Positions 56,035-64,000 of a stretch of DNA of 64,000 nucleotides are shown one piece after another. Both the position numbers and the translations under genes were made by a program. The notes beneath the pieces are model-generated. The model was given only the letters and a program-made list of their open reading frames with translations. It did no database searches and had not been told where the DNA came from. The number at the start of each line of letters is the position of its first letter. The first letter of the stretch is position 1. Source of the DNA: Pseudomonadota bacterium (GTDB lineage: Bacteria > Pseudomonadota > Alphaproteobacteria > Reyranellales > Reyranellaceae); assembly GCA_018240685.1 (NCBI GenBank), contig JAFEFG010000001.1:1-64000 (forward strand). Reading direction: 5' to 3'.

Positions 56035-57138
56035 GTGGCCGGATCCGGCACCGCCACCGATCTTGCGCTTTCGGGCCTGACCAAGGTCTACGGCACCAAC
56101 ACCGCCGTTGCCGGCGTCACGTTGCGCATCGGCGCCGGCGAGATGGTGGCGCTGCTGGGGCCGAGCGGCTGCGGCAAGACGACGACCCTGCGGATGATCG
56201 CCGGCCTCGTCGAGCCGACCGAGGGCGACGTGCTGATCGGCGGATTCCGCGTCACGCGCATCCCCGTCCATCGCCGCAACATCGGCATGCTGTTCCAGAA
56301 CTACGCGTTGTTCCCGCATATGTCGGTTGCCGAGAACGTGGCCTTCGGGCTGCAGATGCGCGGCCTGGCAAAGGCGGAGATCCGGCCCAAGGTCGAGGCG
56401 GCGCTGTCGCTCGTGCGGCTGGGCGACTATGCTGACCGGCTGCCTTCCGCGCTCTCGGGCGGCCAGCAGCAGCGCGTGGCGCTGGCCCGCGCCATCGTCA
56501 TCGAACCGAACCTGCTGCTCCTCGACGAGCCGTTGGGCGCACTCGACCGCAACCTGCGCGAAAACATGCAGGTCGAGATCCGGCAGATCCAGAAGCGGCT
56601 CGGCATCACCGCCGTCCTGGTCACCCATGACCAGGAGGAGGCGCTGACCATGGCCGATCGAGTGGTCATCATGCGCGGCGGCAAGCTCGAACAGGTCGGC
56701 ACGCCGGAGCAGATCTACAGCCGCCCCGCATCGCGCTTCGTGGCGAGCTTCATCGGCACTTCCAACTTTCTGCGCGGCAATGTTGCCGGATATGGCGGCG
56801 GCATGCTGCGGGTCAGCCTCGCGGCTGGCGGCCAGGTTCTGGTGCCGTGGCCCGACGACGGGCGTCGCGAGGTCCTGATCTCGGTGCGCCCCGAGGCGGT
56901 CGCCCTTGCGCCGCTTGCCGAGGGCGCGATGCCGGAGATCGGCGTGCCGGCGACGGTGCAGCAGGTCGTCTATCGCGGCCAGACCACGCACGTGCACATG
57001 CAGCTCGCCGACGGCGAGCCCTTCGTCGCCTTCCTGCCCAACCGCGTGGGCGAGTCGGCCGGTCAGTCCTTCGCGGCCGGGGACAAGGTCTCCGCTTCGT
57101 GGTCGCCGCAGAGCAACTGGCTGGTTTCGGACGCCTGA
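56035..57138 (+). CDS. ABC transporter ATP-binding protein, PotA-like
   Basis: ATPase, 367 aa from GTG 56035, 2 bp after the binding-protein stop. Walker A GPSGCGKTT (~42-50), signature LSGGQQQRVALARA (~139-152), Walker B LLLLDEPLGALD (~160-171), H-loop VLVTHDQEEALTM; C-terminal TOBE domain from ~270. With PotB-, PotC- and PotD-like genes it makes a complete importer in the pxp operon. Confidence 0.95.
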   Translation: MAGSGTATDLALSGLTKVYGTNTAVAGVTLRIGAGEMVALLGPSGCGKTTTLRMIAGLVEPTEGDVLIGGFRVTRIPVHRRNIGMLFQNYALFPHMSVAENVAFGLQMRGLAKAEIRPKVEAALSLVRLGDYADRLPSALSGGQQQRVALARAIVIEPNLLLLDEPLGALDRNLRENMQVEIRQIQKRLGITAVLVTHDQEEALTMADRVVIMRGGKLEQVGTPEQIYSRPASRFVASFIGTSNFLRGNVAGYGGGMLRVSLAAGGQVLVPWPDDGRREVLISVRPEAVALAPLAEGAMPEIGVPATVQQVVYRGQTTHVHMQLADGEPFVAFLPNRVGESAGQSFAAGDKVSASWSPQSNWLVSDA

Positions 57139-57142
57139 GGTC

Positions 57143-58573
57143 ATGCCACTCGGTCGTGCGATTCCCGTCAACGGCGTGGACGGTCTGCCCACGCCGCGCC
57201 GCTACTTCGCGATCACCACCATCGCGCTTGCGGTGCTGCTTTCCTCGTTCAGTACCAACGTCGTCAACGTGGCGCTGCCCGCCATCGCACGCGACCTCGG
57301 CTCGACCGACGCCGCCTCGATCTGGGTCGTCAGTGCCTTCCAGATCACGCTGGCGGTAGCACTGCTGCCGTTCGGCACACTGGGCGAGATCTACGGCTAC
57401 CGTCCCGTCTATCTCGCGGGCCTGGTTGTCTTCACCCTGGCCTCGCTCGCGGTCGCGCTGTCGACGTCGCTGGCCATGCTGACCTGCCTGCGCGTGGTGC
57501 AGGGGCTGGGTGCCGCCGGCATCCTCGGCGTCAACATCGCCATGCTGCGCTTCGTCTATCCGCGCGCCCACCTCGGCCGCGGCATCGGCATCAACGGATT
57601 CATCGCCGCCGTCGCAACCACCGCCGCGCCGCCCGTCGGGGCGCTGATCCTGTCCGTTACCGGGTGGCCGTGGCTGTTCGCGCTCAATGTCCCGATCGCC
57701 GCACTGGCGCTCGCCTTTGCGCTCTTCACCCTGCCGGAGACTCCGCGGGCCGCGCGCCGGTTCGACACGGCGGGGGCGGTGCTGAGCGTGACCTTCTTCG
57801 GCGGGCTGCTGTTTGCGGCCAACGGTGTCGCCCACGGCCATCCGCGCTGGCTGGTCGGCTTCGAACTGGCCGCGAGCCTCGGCGCCGGCATCTTCTATCT
57901 GATGCGCGAGCGCGGCCACAGCGATCCGCTGGTGCCGCTCGATCTCTTCCGCATTCCGCAGTTCCGCCTCTCCGTCGCGACCTCGGTGACGGCCTTTGCC
58001 GCCAGCATGCAGGCGCTGCTGGTCCTGCCGTTCCATCTCGAGCAGGCGATGGGCTATGGCGGCGCCGCGGTAGGGCTGCTGCTGGCGCCATGGCCTGCCG
58101 CGCAGACCGTGTCCTCGATTCTGGCCGGCCGCTTGTCAGAACGTCGTCCCGCCGGATTGCTGGGCGGCGTCGGGCTGGTCACCTTTGCTGGCGGGCTGGC
58201 GGCGCTCGCGCTCATGCCGGATCGGACCACGCCGCTCGACATTGCGTGGAGAATGGCGCTCTGCGGCGTTGGCTTCGGCCTGTTCCAGTCGCCCAACAAC
58301 GTCGCAATCATGACCGCTGCGCCACCGAGGCGCAGCGGCGCGGCGGGCGGCACGCTTGGAACGGCGCGCCTGATGGGGCAGTCGGCCGGTGCGGCACTGG
58401 CGGCCTTGATGCTGGGCACGTTCGGCGATGTCGGTGCCACCGGCGCGCTGGCGATCGGCGCCGCCGTTGCGTTGATCGCCGCCGCGGTGAGCACGTTGCG
58501 TCTGCGCGCCTCGCCGCGGCCGGAGACGGAAGAGGCCACGCGGGCGGCAGTCGGCAAGGAGGTCGCGACGTGA
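57143..58573 (+). CDS. MFS transporter, DHA2/EmrB-like
   Basis: Major facilitator of 476 aa from ATG 57143, 4 bp after the ATPase stop. Many membrane segments (about 14, DHA2 type); motif A-like GTLGEIYGYRPVYLAGLVVFTLASL and motif C-like GFIAAVATTAAPPVGALILSVTGWPWLFALNVP. It probably exports a compound, or a by-product of the pathway. Its stop overlaps the GTG of the dehydrogenase. Confidence 0.88.
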   Translation: MPLGRAIPVNGVDGLPTPRRYFAITTIALAVLLSSFSTNVVNVALPAIARDLGSTDAASIWVVSAFQITLAVALLPFGTLGEIYGYRPVYLAGLVVFTLASLAVALSTSLAMLTCLRVVQGLGAAGILGVNIAMLRFVYPRAHLGRGIGINGFIAAVATTAAPPVGALILSVTGWPWLFALNVPIAALALAFALFTLPETPRAARRFDTAGAVLSVTFFGGLLFAANGVAHGHPRWLVGFELAASLGAGIFYLMRERGHSDPLVPLDLFRIPQFRLSVATSVTAFAASMQALLVLPFHLEQAMGYGGAAVGLLLAPWPAAQTVSSILAGRLSERRPAGLLGGVGLVTFAGGLAALALMPDRTTPLDIAWRMALCGVGFGLFQSPNNVAIMTAAPPRRSGAAGGTLGTARLMGQSAGAALAALMLGTFGDVGATGALAIGAAVALIAAAVSTLRLRASPRPETEEATRAAVGKEVAT

Positions 58574-59517
58574 AACCCGAACTGCTGTTCAAGGTCGATG
58601 CACCGGTCTACCGGCAGAGGCTGGCCGGCGCCTTCACCCTGATCGACTACCCGCCGATGGCCGCATTGCCGGAAGCGGACGTGCGTTGCCGCGCGCGCGT
58701 CCTGGTGACGACCGGCCATGCCGGCGCCTCGCGCGAGGAAATGACGACGCTGCCGGCGCTGTCGCTGATCTGCTGCATCGGCACCGGCTACGAGAATGTC
58801 GACCTCGCCGCTGCGCGCGAGCGCGGCATCGTCGTGGTGCATGGCGCCGGGACGAATGCGGGCGCCGTTGCCGACCATGCCTTTGCGCTGCTGCTGGCGG
58901 CGATGCGCGACATTCCGCGATTCGATGCCTCGGCGCGGCGCGGCGCCTGGCGCGGGTCGCTGGGGGCGCGGCCGATTCCGAGCGGCAAGCGCCTGGGGCT
59001 CATCGGCATGGGTGGCATCGGCGAACGCGTCGCCCGTCGCGGCGCCGCCTTTGACATGGAGATTTCTTATCACACGCGCCGGCCGCGGCCCGATCTGCCG
59101 TGGCCGCATTTTCCGTCGGCGCTGGCGCTCGCCGAGGCGGTCGATCTGCTGGTGGTGGCCGCGCCGGGTGGCGCTTCCACCCATCATATGGTCGATGCGG
59201 CCGTGCTGAAGGCATTGGGGCCGCAAGGCTTTCTCGTGAATGTCGGACGCGGCAGCATCGTCGACACGGCGGCGCTCGTTGCAGCCCTGCGCGAGGGCGC
59301 CATCGCCGGAGCCGGGCTCGATGTCTTCGAGGACGAGCCCGAGATCCCGGCCGATCTGCGGGCGCTGCCCAACCTTGTCATGACGCCGCATGTCGGCGCG
59401 GCTGCGCCGGAAGTGCAGGGCGCCGCCGCCGAGCTCCTGCGCCGCAACGTCGAATTATTTCTGGAGGGGCAATCGGTGTTGACGCCGGTGCCCGAAATGC
59501 GAGAGCGGCACTCGTAG
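58570..59517 (+). CDS. D-2-hydroxyacid dehydrogenase family protein
   Basis: NAD(P)-dependent 2-hydroxyacid dehydrogenase, 315 aa from GTG 58570 overlapping the MFS stop. Rossmann motif LGLIGMGGIGERVARRG (~141-157); catalytic region NVGRGSIVDTAALVAAL (Arg), DVFEDEPEIPADL (Glu) and MTPHVGAAAPEV (His). Similar to hydroxypyruvate/glyoxylate reductases. As last gene of the operon it would reduce or oxidise a 2-oxo/2-hydroxy acid linked to the aminotransferase step. Confidence 0.9.
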   Translation: MKPELLFKVDAPVYRQRLAGAFTLIDYPPMAALPEADVRCRARVLVTTGHAGASREEMTTLPALSLICCIGTGYENVDLAAARERGIVVVHGAGTNAGAVADHAFALLLAAMRDIPRFDASARRGAWRGSLGARPIPSGKRLGLIGMGGIGERVARRGAAFDMEISYHTRRPRPDLPWPHFPSALALAEAVDLLVVAAPGGASTHHMVDAAVLKALGPQGFLVNVGRGSIVDTAALVAALREGAIAGAGLDVFEDEPEIPADLRALPNLVMTPHVGAAAPEVQGAAAELLRRNVELFLEGQSVLTPVPEMRERHS

Positions 59518-59684
59518 TTTCGAGGTATGCCGTCCAGCCGCTTCGGTATGCCGTTCTCCCTGGCAGCGTTACACGATCTGAATGGACGGATTGCCGAACG
59601 GGATTGGCGCGGGTGTCGCTGCTGCATCCGCGACGCCCATGGAATGGCGCCGTAGTCCTTGGGCTGCGGAAGCCGTCCCGCCGG

Positions 59685-60401
59685 CTAGGCGTGCTCGAGG
59701 GTGAGGTGTCTGCCCCGGATGTCGTCGGCCGCCTTGAGTGCGGGGCCGTCCCCCTCCCAGACGATTCTCCCGCTGTCGATGATCGCCAGCCGGTCGGCCA
59801 CGGCCAGGCAGACATCGAGGCTCTGCTCGACCAGCAGGATCGACAGCCCCGTCGCCTTGAGGTCTCGGATCAGCTCGACCAGCCGGTCGACAATCACCGG
59901 CGCCAGGCCTTCCGTCGGCTCGTCGAGCAGCAGCAGCCGAGGCCCGGTGACGAGGGCGCGGCCGATCGACAGCATCTGCTGCTCGCCGCCCGAGAGCTTT
60001 CCGCCCGGTGTGCGCCGCCGCTCGGCGAGGGCGGGGAACATGGTGAAGATGTCGGCAATGCGCCAGCGCGACTCGCGCCGTGCCGCCAGCGACAGGTTCT
60101 CCTCCACCGTCAGCGTGCCGAAGATGCCGCGATGCTCCGGCACGAGGGCGAGCCCGCGCCGCGCGATGACATGCGGCGGCAGGCCGAGGAGATCGGTGCC
60201 GTCGAAGCGGACGCGGCCTTCCGCGCGCGGCAGCAGTCCGGTCAGGCCGCGCATCGTCGTCGTCTTGCCGACGCCGTTGCGGCCCAGCAGCGCCACCAGT
60301 TCGCCGTCGCGGATCGCAAGATCGATGCCCTGCAGGATGTGGCTCTTGCCGTACCAGCCGTTCAGGCCGGCGACGTCGAGCAGGGGCGCGGCCGCCGTCA
60401 T
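59685..60401 (-). CDS. livF: Branched-chain amino acid/amide ABC transporter ATP-binding protein LivF
   Basis: LivF-type ATPase, 238 aa. Walker A LLGRNGVGKTTTM (~38-50), signature LSGGEQQMLSIGRAL, Walker B LLLLDEPTEGLAP, which is the characteristic LivF form. ATG overlaps the livG stop (ATGA). In Liv systems it pairs with LivG to drive import of branched-chain amino acids, amides or urea-like compounds. Confidence 0.95.
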   Translation of the reverse strand: MTAAAPLLDVAGLNGWYGKSHILQGIDLAIRDGELVALLGRNGVGKTTTMRGLTGLLPRAEGRVRFDGTDLLGLPPHVIARRGLALVPEHRGIFGTLTVEENLSLAARRESRWRIADIFTMFPALAERRRTPGGKLSGGEQQMLSIGRALVTGPRLLLLDEPTEGLAPVIVDRLVELIRDLKATGLSILLVEQSLDVCLAVADRLAIIDSGRIVWEGDGPALKAADDIRGRHLTLEHA

Positions 60402-61156
60402 GCCTGGCTCCCGAGATAGGCGGTGCGCACGGCGGCATCGTTGCGGATGCGGTCGGGAGTGTCCTCGGCGATCTTGCGGCCCTGCGCCATCACCGTGATG
60501 CGGTCGGAGATCGACAGCACGACGCTCATGTTGTGCTCGATCAGCAGGACGGCCATACGCCGTTTGAGTCCCAGGATCAGGTCCTTGGTGCGGTGCACGT
60601 CGTCAATGCCCATGCCGGCGAGCGGCTCGTCGAGGCAGATCATCAGCGGCCTCGCCCCTAGCGCCATGCCGATTTCCAGCGAGCGCTGGCCGCCGTGTGA
60701 GAGATCGCCCGCGCGCCGGTCGGCCTGGTCGGCGATGCCGACATCGGCGAGGATCGCCTCGACCTCCGTCGCAATGTCGCGCCGGGCCGCCGGCGAGCGC
60801 CAGAACACCCAGCCTTCGCGTGCATGATGCGCCTGCACCGCCAGCCGCAGGTTCTCGCGTACCGACAGTGCCGGATAGATGTTCGTCACCTGGAAGGAGC
60901 GCGCCATGCCATGGCGCACGCGGGCATGCGCCGGCACGCGCGTCACGGTGCGGCTGTTGAAGACGATGCGTCCGGCATTGGGCGGACGCACGCCCGTCAG
61001 GGCGTTGAAGAAGGTCGTCTTGCCGGCGCCGTTGGGGCCGATCAACGCGTGGATGGAGCCGGGCGCGACGGCGATCGACATGCCGTTCAGCGCGATGAAG
61101 TCGCCGAAGCGGACAGTGATGTCCTCGGCGCGCAGGAGAGGCTCAGCCATCGGCAT
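60398..61156 (-). CDS. livG: Branched-chain amino acid/amide ABC transporter ATP-binding protein LivG
   Basis: LivG-type ATPase, 252 aa: Walker A LIGPNGAGKTTFFNALTGV, signature LSHGGQRSLEIGMAL, Walker B LMICLDEPLAGMG, and the LivG-specific H-loop VLLIEHNMSVVLSISDRI. The start at 61156 (MPMAEPLLRAED) has GGAG 5 bp upstream; 61150 is an alternative. It overlaps the livM end. Confidence 0.95.
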   Translation of the reverse strand: MPMAEPLLRAEDITVRFGDFIALNGMSIAVAPGSIHALIGPNGAGKTTFFNALTGVRPPNAGRIVFNSRTVTRVPAHARVRHGMARSFQVTNIYPALSVRENLRLAVQAHHAREGWVFWRSPAARRDIATEVEAILADVGIADQADRRAGDLSHGGQRSLEIGMALGARPLMICLDEPLAGMGIDDVHRTKDLILGLKRRMAVLLIEHNMSVVLSISDRITVMAQGRKIAEDTPDRIRNDAAVRTAYLGSQA

Positions 61157-62093
61157 CCCTTCTCCGCAGCAAACCGGTCAGGTGGCGGCCGGCGCTCCAC
61201 AGCCCGCCGGGCAGGAACAGCACCAGTGCGATCAGAACCAGCGCGATCAGCGCCATCCAGCGCGCCCACAGTTCCGACAGCGCCTCCGACACGAGGGTGT
61301 AGAAGGCCGAGCCGACCAGCGCGCCGCCGGGCGAGCCGACGCCGCCGATGATCGACATCACCAGCATGCGCTGGCCCACTTCCAGGTCGACGTCGGTGGG
61401 CGGCACGAAGCCGAGGAACACGGCATGCAGGCTGCCGGCCAGCCCGGCGATGCCGCCCGCGACCGCGATCACGGCGATCTTGTAGAGCCTTACGTTGTAG
61501 CCCATCGCCTCAGAGCGTCCCTCGTTCTCGCGGATGGCGGTGAGGACGCTGCCGAACGGGGAGGCGAGGAGGCGCTGCACGGCCAGGAAGGCGAGACCGA
61601 AGACACCGGCCGAGAGCACATAGAAGGACAGGGGCGAGGCGATGGTCGCGCCGAACAGATCGAAGCGGCGCGGCAGGCCACTCAGCCCGTTCTCGCCGCC
61701 GGTGACGTCCTTGGCCGCGAGCATGGCGAAATAGCCCATCTGCGCGAAGGCGAGGGTGAGCATCACGAAATAGATGCCCTGTCGGCGCACCATTACCGCT
61801 CCCAGCACGGCCGCAACCGCTGCCGTGCCCGCCGTGGCGACCAGCAGGGTCGGCAGCAGTGCGAAGCCGGCGTCGCGCAACAGCAGGCCCGAGGCATAGG
61901 CGCCGATGCCGAGATAGAGGCCCTGACCGAAGGAGAGCAGGCCGGCGCCGCCCAGCAGCAGCGTCACCGACAGCGCCGCCGTGGCGAAGATCGCGATCTG
62001 GCTGGCAAGCGTTGCCGGCACGACGAACGGCAGGACGATCATCGCGGCGGCGACGATCAGCGTCGTCACGTTCGGGAAGCGGGGCGTGTCCAT
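61143..62093 (-). CDS. livM: Branched-chain amino acid/amide ABC transporter permease LivM
   Basis: LivM-type permease, 316 aa from ATG 62093. About eight to ten membrane segments; motif GAGLLSFGQGLYLGIGAYASGLL and the EAA-like region RENEGRSEAMGYNVRLYKIAVIAVAGGIAGLAGSL. Start chosen because the livH stop lies 2 bp away and an earlier frame would overlap livH. It ends inside the livG start. Confidence 0.93.
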   Translation of the reverse strand: MDTPRFPNVTTLIVAAAMIVLPFVVPATLASQIAIFATAALSVTLLLGGAGLLSFGQGLYLGIGAYASGLLLRDAGFALLPTLLVATAGTAAVAAVLGAVMVRRQGIYFVMLTLAFAQMGYFAMLAAKDVTGGENGLSGLPRRFDLFGATIASPLSFYVLSAGVFGLAFLAVQRLLASPFGSVLTAIRENEGRSEAMGYNVRLYKIAVIAVAGGIAGLAGSLHAVFLGFVPPTDVDLEVGQRMLVMSIIGGVGSPGGALVGSAFYTLVSEALSELWARWMALIALVLIALVLFLPGGLWSAGRHLTGLLRRRDADG

Positions 62094-62095
62094 GA

Positions 62096-62953
62096 TCAGG
62101 TTCGCCCGAGCAGGCCGGTCGGCCGCGCCAGGATCACCAGTGCCATGGCCGCGTAGATCATCAGATGCGCGCCCTGCGGCCACAGCGTGCTCATGATCGA
62201 CTGCACCAGTCCGATCAGGAGGCCGCCGACCAGCGCGCCGGACAGCGTGCCGAGGCCGCCCACGACCACCACGACGAAGGCGATGCCGAGCGCCTCCGCG
62301 CTCATGAACGGCTCGACGCCGCGCAGCGGCGCGGCCAGCACGCCGGCCAGGCCCGCCAGCGCGCCGCCGAGCGCGAAAGTCGCCATGAAGACGCGATCGA
62401 CGTTGATGCCGAGCAGCGCCACCATCTCGGCGCTCTCCGAGCCCGCGCGCAGCACCGCGCCGAGCTTCGTCTTCTCGACGACGATCCAGAGCACGACGGC
62501 GACGACGGCAGCCACCGCGACGACAGCGAGCCGGTAGGCCGGATAGACGAACGGCCCCAGGAACACGACGCCGGACAGCGCCTGCGGGACCGGCACGTTC
62601 TGGCCCAGCGGGCCGAACTGCATGATCACCACCTCCTGGATGAGGAGGGCGATCGCGAAAGTGATGAGGATCTGCGCCTCGTGCGGCATGCGGTAGGTGT
62701 GGCGCAGCAGCAGCCGTTCGGTGGCGACTGCCAGAATCGCCACCGCCAGCGGTGCGATCACCAGCGCCAGCACCATGCTGCCGGTCAGTCCGACGATGGC
62801 GAAGGCGAGATAGGCGGCGACGAGATAGAAGGCCCCATGCGCGAAATTGACGAAGCGCATGAGGCCGAAGATCAGCGTCAGCCCGACGGACAGCAGGAAA
62901 TAGATCATCCCGATGCCGAGACCGTTCAGCACCTGGAAGAGGAAGAGCTGCAT
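62096..62953 (-). CDS. livH: Branched-chain amino acid/amide ABC transporter permease LivH
   Basis: LivH-type permease, 285 aa: MQLFLFQVLNGLGIGMIYFLLSVGLTLIFGLMRFVNFAHGAFYLVAAY and FEPFMSAEALGIAFVVVVVGGLGTLSGALVGGLLIG, typical of the family. About eight membrane segments. It follows the binding-protein gene after 25 bp. Confidence 0.93.
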   Translation of the reverse strand: MQLFLFQVLNGLGIGMIYFLLSVGLTLIFGLMRFVNFAHGAFYLVAAYLAFAIVGLTGSMVLALVIAPLAVAILAVATERLLLRHTYRMPHEAQILITFAIALLIQEVVIMQFGPLGQNVPVPQALSGVVFLGPFVYPAYRLAVVAVAAVVAVVLWIVVEKTKLGAVLRAGSESAEMVALLGINVDRVFMATFALGGALAGLAGVLAAPLRGVEPFMSAEALGIAFVVVVVGGLGTLSGALVGGLLIGLVQSIMSTLWPQGAHLMIYAAMALVILARPTGLLGRT

Positions 62954-62978
62954 CGTACCGGTTGGGCTGGAAGTTGCG

Positions 62979-64000
62979 TCAGGCCATCTTGCAGCCGGTC
63001 TTGTCCGGCGGCAGGAATGCCTTGGTGGCGGCGATGACTTCGGCGAAGTCGTTCTTGTCCTTCATCGCGCTCTTGGCCTTGCCGAGCATCAGGTAGTAGT
63101 CCTTGATGACCTGATGATCCTCCGGCCGTATCTTCTCGAGGCCGGTCGGTCCCTCGTAGGTCATGCCTTCCATCGCCTTGATGAGCGGGGCGATTTCGGT
63201 CGTTCCGGCCTTCTTGATGCCCTCGACCAGCACCTGCGCCACGGCATAGCCGCAGGCCTGCAGGTAGTTCGGCACATCGCCGGTCTTGGCCTTCACCACC
63301 GCCGCCACCTCGCGGCCGCCGGGCGTATCGACCCCGTGCCAGAAGTTGCAGCCGAAATAGACGCCCTCGCAGTTCTCGGGGCCGAGCGCCTGGAACTGGT
63401 CGAGGCCGGTCGACCAGATCGCGAGGATCTTGGTGTTGCGCTTCATGCCGTAGCTGATCGCCTGGCGGATGACATCGAGCGTCTGGTTGCCGAAGTTGCA
63501 GATCGCCAGCACGTCCGGGCTGCTCGCCAGCGCCGTGGCGATGTAGCCCGAATACTCGCGGTCGGACAGCGAATGGTAGCTGTTGCCGACATGCTGCAGA
63601 CCCTTCTCCTTCAGCACGTCCTTGACGTTGGTGAGCAGGCTGTCGCCGAACACGTACTGGCCGGTGATCGTGTACCACTTCTTGGCGTTGGGGAACTTCT
63701 CGATCAGCGGCCGCATGGTGGCGTTGACGGCGCTGTAGCTGGCGACGGGCCAGCGGAAGTTGGCCTTGTTGCAGTCCTTGCCGGTCGATTCGTCGGCGCC
63801 CGCCATCTGCACGTAGATGCCGCCGCGCGCATTCACTTCCTTCTGGACGGCCAGGGCGATGGCGGAGTTGGTACAGCCGATGATGTGCTTGATGCCGCGC
63901 TGGCTCATCGCCTCCTGCACCTTGCGCACCGCCTCGCCGGCATCGCCGCGGTCGTCGAGCAGGATGTAGTTGATCTTGCGCCCGAGCACGGAGCCATAAT
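62979..64000 (-). CDS. Branched-chain amino acid/amide ABC solute-binding protein (5' part missing)
   Basis: LivK-like periplasmic binding protein; the start lies beyond the window. The frame is open to the window end, with YGSVLGRKINYILLDDRGDAGEAVRKVQEAMSQRG at the truncated side, which is the typical early part of Peripla_BP_6 proteins (soon after the signal peptide). It would capture the substrate for the livHMGF genes downstream. Substrate range in this family includes amino acids, amides, urea and aromatics. Confidence 0.9.
   Translation of the reverse strand, partial: YGSVLGRKINYILLDDRGDAGEAVRKVQEAMSQRGIKHIIGCTNSAIALAVQKEVNARGGIYVQMAGADESTGKDCNKANFRWPVASYSAVNATMRPLIEKFPNAKKWYTITGQYVFGDSLLTNVKDVLKEKGLQHVGNSYHSLSDREYSGYIATALASSPDVLAICNFGNQTLDVIRQAISYGMKRNTKILAIWSTGLDQFQALGPENCEGVYFGCNFWHGVDTPGGREVAAVVKAKTGDVPNYLQACGYAVAQVLVEGIKKAGTTEIAPLIKAMEGMTYEGPTGLEKIRPEDHQVIKDYYLMLGKAKSAMKDKNDFAEVIAATKAFLPPDKTGCKMA

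Noticed and set aside
59524-59554. 10-bp direct repeat GGTATGCCGT after the dehydrogenase gene
   Set aside because: Short, two copies only, no flanking mobile element signs; could be chance.

Overview
This 64 kb window is high-GC chromosomal DNA from an alphaproteobacterium. The evidence is the gene families present (betaine-lipid synthesis btaAB, a PlcP-type phospholipase with an Agt-type glycosyltransferase, rsmE next to a plant/proteobacterial-type gshA, ubiA, CreA, DUF2852) and a leaderless leucine leader peptide in front of leuA. A Hyphomicrobiales or Rhodospirillales (for example Reyranella-like) source would fit, but the sequence alone does not settle genus. Genes are tightly packed, with many ATGA or TGATG overlaps. 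There is one tRNA gene (Leu, CAA anticodon). I see no rRNA, CRISPR array, transposase, integrase or prophage.

1-16 kb: the end of a glycosyltransferase, then btaAB behind a good Pho-box match, a PcaF-type thiolase, an OmpA-like protein, the queuosine genes queA-tgt with pncA, an MBL-fold hydrolase, purD, xseA, then agt-plcP facing a lipid kinase, and an MltB-type transglycosylase. btaAB and plcP-agt are the two halves of the known phosphate-starvation lipid-remodelling pathway: PlcP makes diacylglycerol from phospholipid, and BtaAB or Agt convert it to phosphorus-free lipid.

16-24 kb: pmbA (tldE); leuA with an 11-residue Leu-rich leader peptide; two related small secreted proteins; a family III CoA-transferase; an unknown protein; a DUF2852 membrane protein; and a TetR regulator with two matching operator-like palindromes.

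24-42 kb: a nested palindromic element, a MATE transporter, an AT-richer orphan gene, ubiD, a 2OG-Fe(II) oxygenase-like gene, creA, a DMT transporter, a cysteine-rich protein, ubiA with a methyltransferase, rsmE, gshA, a VOC protein, a secreted protein, a ketopantoate-reductase-like gene, tldD, a quinone oxidoreductase, an HpaH-like hydratase, an acyl-CoA synthetase and tRNA-Leu.

42-47 kb: an ABC_sub_bind-type solute-binding protein divergent from a second UbiD-like decarboxylase, then a LysR regulator with two N-terminal HTH domains.

47-59.5 kb: one apparent 13-gene operon: aminotransferase, BCCP, PxpB, PxpC, a second BCCP-like protein that has lost its biotin lysine, a divergent PxpA, biotin carboxylase, a PotABCD-like ABC importer, an MFS transporter and a 2-hydroxyacid dehydrogenase. 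It encodes a complete biotin-dependent carboxylase/amidohydrolase set plus transport and oxidoreduction steps. The motif changes in PxpA and the inactive-looking BCCP suggest a substrate other than 5-oxoproline. This is the best candidate for an undescribed system.

59.6-64 kb: a Liv-type branched-chain amino acid/amide ABC transporter (livF, livG, livM, livH and a solute-binding protein cut by the window end).
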